Part shown: positions 36,171-48,400 of the stretch, piece after piece | Numbering within the stretch: position 1 is the first letter of the stretch | Layout: the number at the start of each line of letters is the position of its first letter | NCBI GenBank assembly: GCA_019916065.1 | Contig: CM034238.1 | Coordinates: 38,221,375-38,285,374 of the forward strand | Direction of reading: 5' to 3' | From: Vitellaria paradoxa | Lineage: Eukaryota; Streptophyta; Magnoliopsida; Ericales; Sapotaceae | Length of the DNA stretch: 64,000 bases | Made by a program: the position numbers and the translations under genes | The notes under the pieces: generated by a model | Told to the model about the DNA's origin: nothing | Database searches by the model: none | What the model saw: only the letters and a program-made list of their open reading frames with translations

Positions 36171-37872
36171 AGTCCATCACTGAGTATCTGCTCCTACGAG
36201 ATCAAATATAGAAGAGGTGAGTACTAAACCACGTGTACTCAGAATTATGCTTAAAAGAGTATGTTTCTTAATCATTCAAAGTATTTAACACTTAATCAAT
36301 ATTAATTAAGTAAAATCATATCACTTTACAATAATATCACAATTTTCACACTAATCATATTGTTTTAAATTAAATAGTTAATTAGTCATAATCCCACAGT
36401 CTCACACTAAAACAATTACTCATCATCTTATTCACATTACAATATATATATATATATATATATATCAATGCCATACTATGGGTCAGGTACTTTATAAGGT
36501 TAGTCTGTAACCATAGAAGTAAACCAAAAATAAATCCCTGGGCCTATGTTATAGGATGCAACTAGTCATGCAGTTCTAGATATACTCATCAATCTCTAGA
36601 CCTAAGCCATGTGGTACGTACAACTGGTCCCTGCAGTCCTAAATATACTTATCAAATCCCCAGTCCTCAGTGATAAGGTATAATTGGTCCCGCAGTCTCA
36701 AATATACTCATCTTACCTATCGGTCCTACAGTCTTAAATGTACTCATCTTACCTTAGTAGGCAAACTAGTTTTGCAGTCCTAGGTACTAATATGCACTAG
36801 TACAAACCGTAGATATACTTTGCAAGTTTTTAGCCTATTGGCCATATTAAACCACCATACGCAAGTTTTGCGACTTTTGACCCTGCGGCTCTAGAACCAC
36901 TCTTTCAGTACCCTTTATGACCCTAATATCAAAAATCAATCTCAAATTATACTTTTCATGATCATCAGCACATCATACACAAAAATTCTTCCTAATTTAG
37001 ATTCTTGTTTTCATCCTTTAATTTAATAAATTTTATTAAATGATTTCACCTTGACCTAAGTTTCATATTGCTCGATTCGTTGATAGGTTTAATTGAGTAA
37101 ATAAACTCTTATGAACACATATGAAATTAATTCAAAATATACATAGTCAACCACATTAGAAAATCCCTTTAACTCAAAACAATTATAGAAGAATTTTGAA
37201 CGCATTCCAATCAAATAAGACAATATTACATTTTAAATAAATAAATCCCAATTGAAAAATCATTTCATGTCATATGTAGGTAAAAAGGTGTTTGAGAAGG
37301 CATTTTTACCTCTTACATTGATTGGAAACATTTAAAGAAATGTTGGAAGAAAAAGAAAGAAAATTGCTGAAAAAGTGTACTTCATCTGGACGTTGATACC
37401 TCATTGTCTGGACAACAATATCTATGCAAGCTTATCATCCGGACATTGGTACACATCATGCGGATGACACTAGCCCTTTAGTACTTCATTTGAATGTTGG
37501 GTACACATCATTTAGATGACAGTAGCCTTTCAGTACTCCATCTGGACGATAACACCATTTTATCCAGACGATCATACCAGAACATGGAATTTAATAGAAT
37601 TCATTGGTGATTTCTCCTATGGAACAAATATAAATATCAATACCCTGATTTATATTCTCATAAAATAAAACATGGCCTCATAATATCAAATTCTCAACAT
37701 AAATTTATATCGCATGGTATTCTTTTACAATTAAAATAAAATATTCATATCATAGATTTTACAAATTCTTCTTAACAACAAGGGATTATCTTTTATTAGA
37801 AACATGATTATATATATGTTCATATGAATCTTTACCTTCACAAAGCATTGATTTTATAAGTTTCTAATCATA

Positions 37873-37910
<38 letters not shown>

Positions 37911-38600
37911 CAAAAAAAAAAAAAAAAAAGAACTTAGCCTTGATGAAGTATTATATCATATAACTTTTCTTACAATTTTCTCAAGCACATATCATGGATT
38001 TCATGAATTATACCCAGCATGCACCTTTAATCTCTACTATATATATATATGTCTATATATATAAACAAAAAATCCTCTTATAAATATAAAACCCTACCCA
38101 CCTCAGGTGTACGCGTCAAAAGAATGTATATAAAACACCAAAATTACCACTAACTCAAGTTTACCTTCTAAAATACCCTCCAGCGATCCTAACTTTGTGC
38201 TTTCACACTTACACTTATATCTTACTGGTATCTCCCAACGATTTTGGTTGGCACAAATTTTTTTTTTTACTAGCTCACAAAAGAAGGAAGAAAATGAGTA
38301 GGAAAAGAGAGTATGTATGGAAGTCTCAAATATGGAGCAAAAGCTAGAAAAATATATGGTGGGAAAGGGTTTAAAAATTAAGGTTAAGACACTCCTTTTT
38401 TTTTTTTCCACACGGATACATGCACCTTATAAAATTTTCTATCAATATACCTCAACTCCCATACTAAAATTTGAATTTTCTATCTGCCAACCCTTACCTC
38501 CCCCATAACATTAATTCCTTACCACACCTTTTAACCAACAAACATTGCCTTCTCTCACCACCAATAGAAACACATATAGCTAATATGCAAATACACGCAT
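36170..38600. repeat. LTR-like fragments
   Basis: The region has the texture of a decayed long LTR and contains no gene. Diverged short units built on 'cagtcctaaatatactcatc' repeat between 36,570 and 36,790. 'catctggacgttgatacc'-like units repeat between 37,380 and 37,580. AT and CA microsatellites lie at 36,444-36,466 and 37,877-37,903. Similar 'catccagacactcattcggacg' text occurs in the left arm near 5,870. No coding domains or paired LTR ends were identified. Confidence 0.4.
37877..37903 (+). repeat. (AC)n microsatellite
   Basis: An uninterrupted AC run is followed by ATATATAT and then a poly-A stretch. Confidence 0.95.
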
Positions 38601-38869
38601 ATGCTAGACACAACTATACATATATTTGAATATAAATGCATATCATACAAATTTATTTAAAAAAAATCATATTTCATACCTCCAAATAAGATTCAAATGG
38701 ATAAAAAAATATAAATTTAGATATAATAAATTCAAAATAATACTAAAAATTCTGAGCCTTTATAAAGATAATCTCAAATTGGATATGAACTCATGTTTCC
38801 TAATCAGATTGAAAGAACTAGATTACTGTTTCCTAAATCAAATAAAAAATTGAGATCTTCCTTAAATAA

Positions 38870-39390
38870 TGCTGATACGATTGGAAGAATGTTGGTTAAA
38901 TCCCGAAAGAAAACAAATTATAGAAGATCAAGAAGTCAAAAAACGCTCCAAAGAGACTAGTAAGCAAGGCGCAGGTAGAGCAACTCTTTGACCTTTCGGT
39001 AGTATACCTCGCAGGAAACGCACAGGGAACTTGATGATTCGGGCTATGGAGATTCTAAAAGGCTTAATTTCCTATTCTACCAGTTTAGGGTATATTTTAT
39101 AACTATATATATGTACCCAACCTTAATAAATAGACACACCTGGAGACATATTATAGAGATTTAGAGAGAGATTTTTATTTATAAGAGCTTAACATTCTTT
39201 TCTCTTACTTTCTTTTATTCTTTCGTTACTTTCTGTGTGAATTATAAAGTCTGCTTGTTAGAATTCATCGAGAGATTCAAGCAAAAGTGACAAAAGGATT
39301 CACGTGAGTGAATCGTAGTGAGTTCAATTAGAGTCTTGTAATCTGTTGATAGTAATTATACATTTTTTAAAAATAAATAGGTTATTGTAG
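38870..39390 (+). repeat. Copia-LTR-like fragment
   Basis: The stretch ends with CAAGCAAAAGTGACAAAAGG, CGTAGTGAGTTCAATTAGAG and TCTTGTAATCTGTTGATAG. It is similar in layout to the segment at 6,690-6,790 in the left arm ('caagcaagagcttgaaag ... gtaaagagttcaaatcgagtcctgtaacc'). AATAAATAGACAC near 39,125 may be its TATA region. No internal coding sequence is attached. Confidence 0.45.
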
Positions 39391-39557
39391 AACTTTTCAA
39401 ATTCTTATTATGCATTATTAATTTTTTCTTTAAATTTAATCTTCTAAACTATTTGTGACAATCGTAAAAATAAAAATAAAATATTTATATTTAGTAGCAT
39501 TATTTCAATTTTATTATTATTTTCAATTTCTTAACATTTATATAAAATTTCATATTT

Positions 39558-39915
39558 AGGCTGTATTTATTATTCTCAAATAAGTTGACTTATTTTTTGC
39601 CACATGCTTTAGTAATATAATTTGTTCTCTCCAAAATTGATTCTCCTTTTTTTTTTTTTTGGTTTTTGATGGCATTTTTGCATGTTAATAATATTTTAAA
39701 AAATAAAAATGCTTAAAAACTAGTAGAAAATTCATATGTGAAAATTGACTAAAATTATTTTATTTTAAGTCTTGTGCTTTGATTGTTTTTGAAGCAATAT
39801 CAATAACATGTTAAAAAGTAAAAATAATTAATTTTTGTTAGAAGAATGCAATATAAGACAAAAATATTAGTCAACTTATTTAAAATAAGTTTGAGGATAC
39901 TAAACATTATCTTAG
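39558..39915. mobile_element. MITE candidate with long inverted ends
   Basis: The left end region reads TATTCTCAAATAAGTTGAC. The right end, on the opposite strand, reads ATCCTCAAACTTATTTTAAA followed by TAAGTTGAC. The interior is AT-rich and noncoding. A target duplication was not resolved. Confidence 0.5.
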
Positions 39916-40254
39916 TATCAATATTTATTCTTCTATCAAATGTAAATTTTTTTCAAAATTTTTAATATTTATTTTCTATCAAGACTTGACAAATAATAAA
40001 AATTAATTTCAAAATATGCTTAAGATTTTATGTATAAAGAAGACCAATTTGATAAGCAAACTCTTTATACAATGCAATAACACTGACATAAATATTTTAA
40101 AAATATAAAGTCATAGTACATTAAGACAAATTAAAAATTATTATATATATTTAACTACTATTTAGCCATTTTAATATTATAATTATATTTATTTTTTATT
40201 TATATCTATTTAAGAAAATTTTATTCTAAGAGAAATTAAATTATTTAGTTTTTT

Positions 40255-40318
40255 TTTCATCCACCCAGGTTCAACACCCGGGGTACTCACCCCCTCCCCC
40301 ACTTACCTATAAAAAAAA
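40255..40318 (+). repeat. SINE-like fragment with B box
   Basis: CCAGGTTCAACACCCGGGG fits a Pol III B box (GGTTCRANNCC). It is followed by a C-rich stretch and an A tail. No A box precedes it, so it would be a 5'-truncated SINE. Confidence 0.4.
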
Positions 40319-40342
40319 TGATTATAAGGGTAATTATTTATT

Positions 40343-40440
40343 GAGCGTGACCTGTAACTCAGTGGTTAAGAGCCTCTCTTATCCGCTCATGACTCGAGTT
40401 CGAGTCTTCCCCCTCCCCCTTATTTAAAAAAAAAAAAAAA
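40343..40440 (+). mobile_element. tRNA-derived SINE
   Basis: GTAACTCAGTGGTTAAGAG fits a Pol III A box. GAGTTCGAGTCTTCC about 30 bases later fits a B box. A short pyrimidine-rich stretch and a 15-base poly-A tail follow. The body cannot fold as a complete tRNA with a normal acceptor stem, so a tRNA gene is not called. Target duplications were not found. Confidence 0.65.
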
Positions 40441-41164
40441 CTTTACCTTTCAAAAAAAAAGTTTTAAATTTTCAAATTTATAAAATAAAATAAATAATTG
40501 AACAAGTATAGATATAAATGGACATTTCCAATATTATTTAATTTTAAATTTTTCTTCAAAGTTGTTATTTGTCTACATGATGAACGCTTGTATTCTCCAA
40601 ATGTTTGAATAGTGTTTGATTTTAAAAAAATTAAAAATACAAAGATATATTGAGACAAATATTCAAAATCACTAAGAGACTTCCCTAAATCAGTTTGTCA
40701 ATAATTTAAATTTATTACAAAATTTTCCTCACTATTTGTTCCTAGAAGTCACTAGTGTCTTAGGAGCACACCGGGTCTAAGTTTTCCTCACCATTTGTTC
40801 CTATAAGTCACTAGTGTCTTGAAGATGGTGTGTATAAACTCTTGAGGCGACCTGAGCCCGTTTGCTTGGTTTAGACTATTAACTCAAGCTTGAAAATTTT
40901 CAAGTTCTTAGTTTAACAAAGAATTACGAGTGTACTGCAGGTGCACTAGGCATCAGTTTACTTATATAATTTTTTTTTATGATTTTGCATTTATTTATTA
41001 AACTATCAATCTTATATTTTCCTAATTTTGAATTTTTCATTTTTTAATTTGAAAAAAATAGGAATATAGTAGGAATTAAAATTCTAATGCTACAAAAGTT
41101 GGCTATCAAAATTTATAGTCAACCATATAGTGCTTAGTTTGTGAAATGAATTAGAGCGCTTTCA

Positions 41165-41400
41165 AGGCTACTCGTACAAAAAAGAGAAATCGCTAAGAAC
41201 CTAAAAGATTTCATGACTTGGTTTACGTGTTGATGAACTTACACATGAAAAGAAAAAGCAAGTTGTATGGAAAATAATGATTTCACACCTATTTCTCTTG
41301 ATATCAATCCATTTGAAGATTTGGATGAAAACTTTCATTTTGAAGATAAGACATCAATGGAGAGTGAAGCATCATAATCATCTGACTTAAGAAGTAAAGA
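41165..41400 (+). pseudogene. hAT transposase 3' fragment
   Basis: KRNR-stop-EPKRFHDLVYVLMNLHMK can be read at about 41,182-41,250. It matches the C-terminal KKRNRLEHQRLHDLVYV segment of another plant hAT subfamily, with a stop in place of Leu. A frameshifted continuation reads ISLDINPFEDLDENF. No upstream transposase domains were found, so only the 3' end of an old element remains. Confidence 0.6.
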
Positions 41401-44400
41401 GTTAGAGCACAATACTGCAAATAATTTTTTTCTTCCCTTAGAATAGAATAGTTATTTTTTATTTAAGTTTAATATTAGTTTATTTTGTTTTCAGACAAAG
41501 TTGTATAATTTTTTATTGATTTCCTTTTAATTTATAAGAATGCTATTTTCTTCCTTAGGATGTCATGGTTTTTGGTTCAAATTAAATACAAAAAATAAAT
41601 TGCATCTTATTTTTTTAGCTCGTTTTTTTATATAATTTAATGAATAATTTTTTATCTATAAAATTATAGTTACAAATTTATAAAGAAAAATTATTACTCG
41701 TTAAAAAATGTTATGGCCATAGTAAAATTAATGATATATATTTTGCCAAATTATTTATGATTGTTTTAACGAATTTGGCTGTCAAGCCGAGATTTTTATA
41801 CTTATTCTGAACTACCATTAATAATTCCTAAATTATGAATTTTTCATCTCACCTGAATAATTTTCGAATGCCAAATTTGTTATCATGAGTTAGAGTAATT
41901 AGGATTTCGTTTGGAAACCAAAAACTAAACTTTTGATTTATTATTTATTTTTTTCTTTTGTATATTTTTTATTAAATCTAATTTTTATTTTTATATAATA
42001 ATTTTTAGGTTTGTTGTCCACATCTATAAAAAAAATTAAAAAAAGTAAAAAAAATTAGGTATGATTTAAAAAATCAATTTTTATACATTAGTTTTTCTAT
42101 CATAATTAAATTTATTCTTACAATATTGACTAGGAATTAATGCATATTTTTTTTGAAAAGGGGTGTGACATCGATTTGTGAGTCATTGGATCAAAATCGG
42201 ACGATTCACAATAAATAAATATCTAAAAATTCTTGCCTAAGATTTTTAAACTTATTTTTATTCTATTCAATTTTAATAAATAGCTCATCATTCGATGTCA
42301 TTTGACTAACATCAAAAGTAATGTTAGCCTCTTGAAGTCTTATTTTTTTCCTGTAGTTAGATGAATCAATTGATTCAGTTCCAACTTCCAACATGCATTT
42401 TGAACCCCAATTTTTTTACAAAATAATCTAAGATTAAATTGGTACTCTACTATTTCAAATTTTTAGGTATATAAAATATAATTATATATTTTCATATTAT
42501 TTAATCTTAATTTTTTGAAAAAATGAATAGTATAATTTTATTTCAAAAATATCCAAATAATTAAGGCTATGAAATTTATTTATTTAAAAAAAATCACACA
42601 AGCTAGTAATGTAACCATTTTTGTCTAATTTTAAAGAGTGATTAAAATCATTTTTGTTAAAAAATTTCTGTACTTAATGTAGTAGACTGAATATTAAATT
42701 TAGGGTTGGTTTGGTTTCGAAAAAGTTGATTTTTGATTTTTTTTTAACTTTTATGACTTTTGTTATCAAAATTTATTTTTTTTAAGAAGTTGTACCTTTT
42801 AAGTGTGTTAATCGCATTTGTAAAAAAAAAAAAAAAGTCAAAAAATTGATATCTGTTTGAGTAAAAGTTATCTATTCAGATAAAAAAATAACAAAAAAAT
42901 TAATATTTTTAATTTTTTATAACTTTTATTTAAATGAATTTGAATTTTTTAATTTTTTTAAAAAATGCAATTAACACTCGTAAAATTAAATTTTGGTACA
43001 AAAAGAAGTCAGATAAGACCAAAACAAATTACCAAAAAAAAAAAAAAAAAATTTTTAGGCCCTTTCTCCTCCTCTCCTCCCCATCTGGGTTCTGACAAAA
43101 TAATGTAATCACCTATTTGTGCAACGCTACGATCCGGCCCAGCCCATGTCGATTTATGAAAAACTTCGAAAAACAGAAATATGAGGGAAATGATAGGCAA
43201 AAAACGTGATTGGCAAAGTGATGCCAACCGAAGGATAATAATTCGAGATGATGATCGTCAAAGATGAAGGTCACGGGGGAGATGGTCACTGTTCAACCTT
43301 TCTGTAATTTGGTTTGTCCTTAACCAATATGGAAAATGCCAATGGAGGGAAGTTTCAATTTTATTGTTGTAGACACTCTTTCGCTTTCTTTAAGAAGCAA
43401 TAATCAGAGGGTTAAATTTGTAAAAGGATGGTTGGATTGTTATTACATAGCTTTAATTGCCAGATGCACAAAAAGAAAATTCAACGGTTAGGATTAACAC
43501 ATTAGGGTTCTAGTGTAGCAAGGACACTTCAGGTCTCTACAGACCCAGCAATCTTAATTATTTTTTTTCCCAAAATGATAAATAAGCTATAAAAAATATT
43601 TCCATACATATTGATTGATTTTGTTCATCTCTTATACCCTTGGAACATGGATTTGTATGGAAAATGAAAACAGAAGGAAATTAAATTGCCCAACAAAAAA
43701 CAAAAAAACAAAACCAAAAAAAAAAAAAAAGATAAAAAAGTTGAATTTTTTTTTTGAGTTAAAAAATGAATCAATATTTTTGAATAAGACAAATAACTTT
43801 TACTTAGTTTAAAATGAAAAAATGGCACAAATTAATAATTTCATTTTCCATTCACTTTTCCAAATTCATATGTTTCAAACATAAAGAGAAATGATTCCAT
43901 CAATCTACAGAACAATTGCTCTAATGTGCTTAATTACGAGTTAGCCATATATTCAAGGGCACACATGATAAATGACAATTTCTCAAGTAAGAAATAGATC
44001 ATAAAATTAAGACAATAAATGGTATGAATTTAACCGAGTGGTAAGTTATTCAAGTTTAATTTAAAAGTTTTATCATACTTGAAGATTTATTTTAAACTTA
44101 ACTTGCTAAACTTTTTAACCGAAATTTAAATGAATCGAGCTCAAATAGCTCAATTGTTTTACACAACAATTTATCGAATCAAGCTCAAAACTAATTAAGT
44201 TAACAATTATGTTCAAATTTGATTTGATTTCATATGAAGTCAATTTTAAACAAAGTTTTGGTGAACCAAATATAAACGGAGCTCAAGTTGTTATGATTAT
44301 TCAACAAAATGTTATGCTTGTTTAACAACGGCATACAATCCATTTTTTCTGTTGGTACAAAAAATATACCAGACATGTTATATCATTTTCAAGCACAAAC

Positions 44401-45000
44401 GTGCTGAGTAAATGAAAAACTCGACCTCGAGCATTTCTCATCACTGACCTCATTAGTTTGGTTCTGTAATGAAAGATATAAATACTAATTTAAATGCAGC
44501 CATAAATGCGATACTGTAATAAATTTGATTCATTTATTATAATGTCATTTTCAGTTATTTCGTTACACTATAAGTGGTAGATAATAAATGACATTTAGAA
44601 TGTCTAAATGTCACATCACACCATGTGCATTAAATGCTAAATGATGGTATTAAATACAAAGTAAATTGTCAAATACACCTATATATATATATATATATAT
44701 CAAAGGAATATAATAATGTTATTTTCCCAATCATTTCTCCATTACTTTATTAATTCTCTCAGTCTATAAATAATCTAAATGGTGCACTAAGGTACACTCA
44801 TTATTGTCAATTGAACTCTTACTATTTCAAACAAACAATTATTCTCTCAAATATGTTCTAACTTTACCATCAAAGAGCCTTTAATTGGAGACCCTCTCTA
44901 GTCATTCTCACTAACATTCCTTTGTTTTACAAGCCCTCAGGCAAGTTCAGTTGGCATGGTAGTACTGGTAAGTTCAGTTGGCGTGGTGGTACTGTACAAG
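41400..45000. other. AT-rich noncoding region with repeat fragments
   Basis: No gene was recognised. TGTGACATCGATTTGTGAG at about 42,167 resembles an LTR start. The 42,700-42,990 stretch has MITE-like character. A less AT-rich segment at 43,060-43,540 is unassigned. LTR-like sequence at 44,455-44,940 shares blocks with 24,400-24,760. The 45,000-45,370 stretch matches the dispersed 'aggggtggctatgcctcccct' repeat also seen near 4,290 and 16,440. Confidence 0.45.
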
Positions 45001-45421
45001 GGTAGAGTTGGAGAGGGAGGGGGCTAGGGGTGGCTATGCCTCCCCTAGGTTTTTGAAAATATCACCCGTACCTATGAATTTTTGACTAAAAAAATTTATA
45101 TTATGGTTTGTCCCCCTTAAAATTTAAAAAAAAAAATGGTTAATCTTAGCCAGGCAAACAACATCAGTAGCACATATAAATTTTTGAGTAAAAAAAATTA
45201 TCTAAAAATTTAGGTTATGGATCAATGTTCTTAAAATTTAATTATTTTTTCTTAATTGTTATATATCTAATCTAAAAATTGGGAAGTCAACTGATTGCAC
45301 TATCTATACATATATATTAATTTATTTTTTATTTACTAAATATAATTTATAATATCAGTTATAATTTGTTGACTTTCTTGGACTCAAAATTCTACCTCCG
45401 CCAGAGAGTTTTTTTTTTTTT

Positions 45422-46600
45422 AAATCCCCGCACACCTTCCAATATTTTGGAGAGAGCTGTTCAATTGATATGGAGAAAATTGAAGCAAGTCTGCCAACAC
45501 TAGGAGAAGAAATAGATAAGTGGGCTTGGCAGGACATTTACATTATGGATGAAACTAGTCTATTTTAGCGAATATAACGCAACAAAATAGTCGGAGGGCC
45601 GAAGGCAAAATAGAGAGGGGGTTCGATTGTTATTTGTTGCAATAATGATGGCTTTGACAAACTTCCACTTTGGATAATAGATAAGTTTCTTAATCCAAGA
45701 TGCTTTAAAAATGTTAACCGTGATAATTTCAACTACAAGGATCGAGCAAATTCAAGCAAATGGATGGCGTCCTTGTTTTTTATGGAATGGCCTAAGTGGT
45801 TTGACAATTGTTTAGATAGGAATGTCCTTAGCGTGGACAATTGCACTGCCCATGAAAAAAAAGGGGGAGGGGATCTCCCCCAACTTCATCACACAACTTT
45901 TATGTTCCTACCACCAAAAGCACTTCCAAATTTCAGCCATGTGATGCAGGTATCATTAGAAAATTCAAAGGCCATCATCCTTTTTCTTCTTCTTCTTTCT
46001 TCTTCTTCTTCTTTTATTTTTATTTTAATGACTCAAGTGTCTAAACTAGTTTACGTGAATCTCAATACTTTAATAGCCTACTTTTGAAATGGATAAAAGA
46101 ATGTGTTTTGAAACCAGCAAAGGTAAGTGTCCTTGATGGAATTGTAAATGCAATTGCCACATGGTCAATTGATGTAAAACCACAAACAATTGCCAATTGT
46201 TTCAAGCACTACAAAATTAGGGCCTCGCATGTCGATGAATTGTGAGTCACAAATGAAGTAGACAAGGTTTGTGAAAGAGTCAATAAAGAATTGAGTGATT
46301 AGAATCGACAAACTACCCTAATCCAATGGATATTAATGTATTCTCAATCATCCAAATGAGTAACAAGTCGTGTGTACGTTGATTGAAGAAGAAATCATTG
46401 TTGCAATTAAGTAAGAAGATAAAAGAGATAATCTTGAAGAAATAGTATAGAATTACTAAACGTTTCATGCCAATATGATATAAACATGCTTGAGAAGGTA
46501 GAATTATTTTGGTTTAAATAACAAGGTGTCGATATAGATGAGTTATTACATATATACCAACAAGTTAAAAAACATGACATCAACTCTAAAAGAAAAATAA
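45422..46600 (+). pseudogene. pogo/Tigger-type (Tc1/mariner) transposase, decayed
   Basis: The DDE endonuclease region of a pogo-like (CENP-B-related) transposase can be read. FQYFGESCSIDMEKIEASLP is followed by DIYIMDETSLF (first catalytic Asp, codon 45,548). Next come NPRCFKNVNRDNF, SSKWMASLFFMEW and LSVDNCTAH (second Asp, codon 45,836). After a frameshift near 45,930 comes PCDAGIIRKFKGHHP (third Asp, codon 45,943). The 96-residue and ~36-residue spacings fit pogo-type DDxD enzymes. Further on, VLDGIVNAIATW and VKPQTIANCFKHYKI match the region after the catalytic core. There are three stops between 45,566 and 45,625, a frameshift, and a CTT-repeat expansion near 45,980-46,020. The DNA-binding N-terminus and the element ends were not found. 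It is inactive. Confidence 0.85.
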
Positions 46601-46844
46601 TCTTCTTGGTAATTTTAGAAAAATATTTTATTTCGTCTAAAATATTAATTATGACATTACATATTTTTTTATTTACAATAATTAATATATAGAAGTAAGT
46701 TCCTTTAACAGGGACTAAAAAATTGCAACTTACTACGATATAGAAGTTATTCCAATATATAACTAGTCCAAGTTGGGATTAGAATTTTTTTATGACTAAA
46801 TAGAGGTTATAAATATATAGGGTATTACTACAAGGAGATTCTAC

Positions 46845-47740
46845 TACATATATATATATATATATATATTGTTCGTCAGTAAATTTTACCGCGGGAACTG
46901 CTGACTATGCCAACCGGAAACTCGCCCGTGAACCTGCTGAATAAAGACAAGAGAAAGGTTACAGCTGGAGTGAGGGTCTTTGGCCGGAAAACCTTCCGAT
47001 GCTTAAGTCAGCAAATAGCTTATGAGAAGACTTCTTCGAAAAAGACGAGTAATGTCATAAGTTGCAATAGTCAACCCCCCTTGATTGTTCCGTGGAATGT
47101 TGTATTTGTAGTAATGTAAATAATAAATAAAATAATACCTGTGATTTGACTGCATACATGCTCCCGGATATCACTTTTCTTTCCTTACTTTAAGTGCCTT
47201 TCACTTCTCATTTAATGTCCCATTCCTCTTATTTAATGTCCCATTCATTTCATTTAATGTTCCATTCCTTTCATTAAATGCTTCTGGCAGTTAAGTATGG
47301 CTATATAGCCGGAATTCAGTTGTCGAACTGTCTACCTGTCACATCTATTAACTACTCGTAACGAAATGAACTAATTTAGTTCCCTTTGCCATATAAATAC
47401 ATTGCCCAATCATAACTAGGATGCATTTATGGTTACATGCTTTTATTAATGCTGTGGGACCCATGCCTAGCATTTATTAGTCGCCAATCGAAGGGCCGAA
47501 TAAACTAACCTTTGGGATCATCGGCGAATGCCACGCGGCAATTTATATAAAGCTCGTGAGTGGATCCACGTGTCAACCAGATGTTGTTCGGTACAAGAGC
47601 CACGTGTCACAGGTCAGAGTGTTCGTTGGATGACCGTATCTTCATGTTTAGAAATGCTCGGCATTGGGCCACATGTCATGCATCTCCTACTTGTTCGGCA
47701 CAACACATGCCTAGATCTTATTTTACCCAACATATATGAT
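46845..47740 (+). repeat. Ty3/gypsy-type LTR fragment
   Basis: ACTATGCCAACCGGAAACTC, CCGATGCTTAAGTCAGCAAA and three units of TTTAATGTYCCATTC (47,213-47,275) are typical of a plant gypsy LTR. The block starts after a TA repeat (46,848-46,869). A pair of ~55-bp units containing 'aaaagttgg.ttaatgggcaatgg' lies at 47,741-47,795 and 47,869-47,925, between it and the NLR fragment. No gag or pol was seen. Confidence 0.5.
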
Positions 47741-47939
47741 GAAGAAAAAGGGTAAAAAGTTGGTTTAATGGGCAATGGGTAGGACAAACTGAATCCAATT
47801 CTTTCAATAGCTTATGCAAGGGAATTATTTTGCCAAATATAGGTAGGACTTTAGCATGTGTACAATACGAAGAAAAAGGATAAAAAGTTGGCTTAGGAGG
47901 CAATGGGCAGGACAAACTGAATCCGGACTCTTTGAACTC

Positions 47940-48400
47940 ACAAGTCCGAGAAGTGATAGACTCGAGAATTGCTAGCTTTTGTTACTCTCCCAACATTGAA
48001 ATCATTACATTCAAAAAAAAAAAATTGAAATCATCTGCCACGCAGACCCATGCTTTCAAATCAAGATGCCGATTCGCCATTTCATCATTGTATTGAGCGA
48101 AGGGTGGTCTTGCCAAGCCCATCCATACCCACAATGGGAAGGACCCTTGTTTTTTTGTTATCAGTTGATATTTCTTCCTCTTTGAAAAGAAAGTCAATTA
48201 TCTCTATTTTATCATTAGCTTGGCCATGCACGTGAGGTTTATATATCAAGGATGATGTTGTAGGTGGACTTTGCCAAGGTTTAGCAGCGGCAGGGGATAT
48301 AGAAGGAAGTAACAAGTGACGGGATGGAATGCAAAAACAAGCAGGCAATGAAATTAAGCTCTCTCTTTACAAGAGAGAGCTTGGAAGAATATGAAAATGT
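47940..48400 (-). pseudogene. NLR fragment lacking the coiled-coil region
   Basis: On the minus strand, the sequence upstream of the fragment (48,300-48,400) is homologous to the 5' leader of the intact NLR (59,060-59,170). It joins directly to coding sequence equivalent to residue ~170 of that gene. QSPPTTSSLIYKPHVHGQAN, FLFKEEEIST and the P-loop VGMDGLGKTTL (Gly changed to Asp) follow. A frameshift comes next, and HLDLKAWVCVADDFN is legible near 48,050-48,010. Homology fades near 47,940 into LTR-like sequence. The whole coiled-coil coding region (~500 bases) is missing, as is everything after RNBS-A. It is a dead paralog of the 54.8-59.1-kb gene. Confidence 0.88.

Noticed and set aside
40343..40440. 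tRNA gene
   Set aside because: A and B boxes are present, but no matching acceptor stem or convincing anticodon arm was found, and a poly-A tail follows. It is a SINE.
45764..46087. A 107-codon stand-alone gene
   Set aside because: It is one frame of the decayed pogo transposase, ending in a low-complexity Leu/Ser run after the frameshift.
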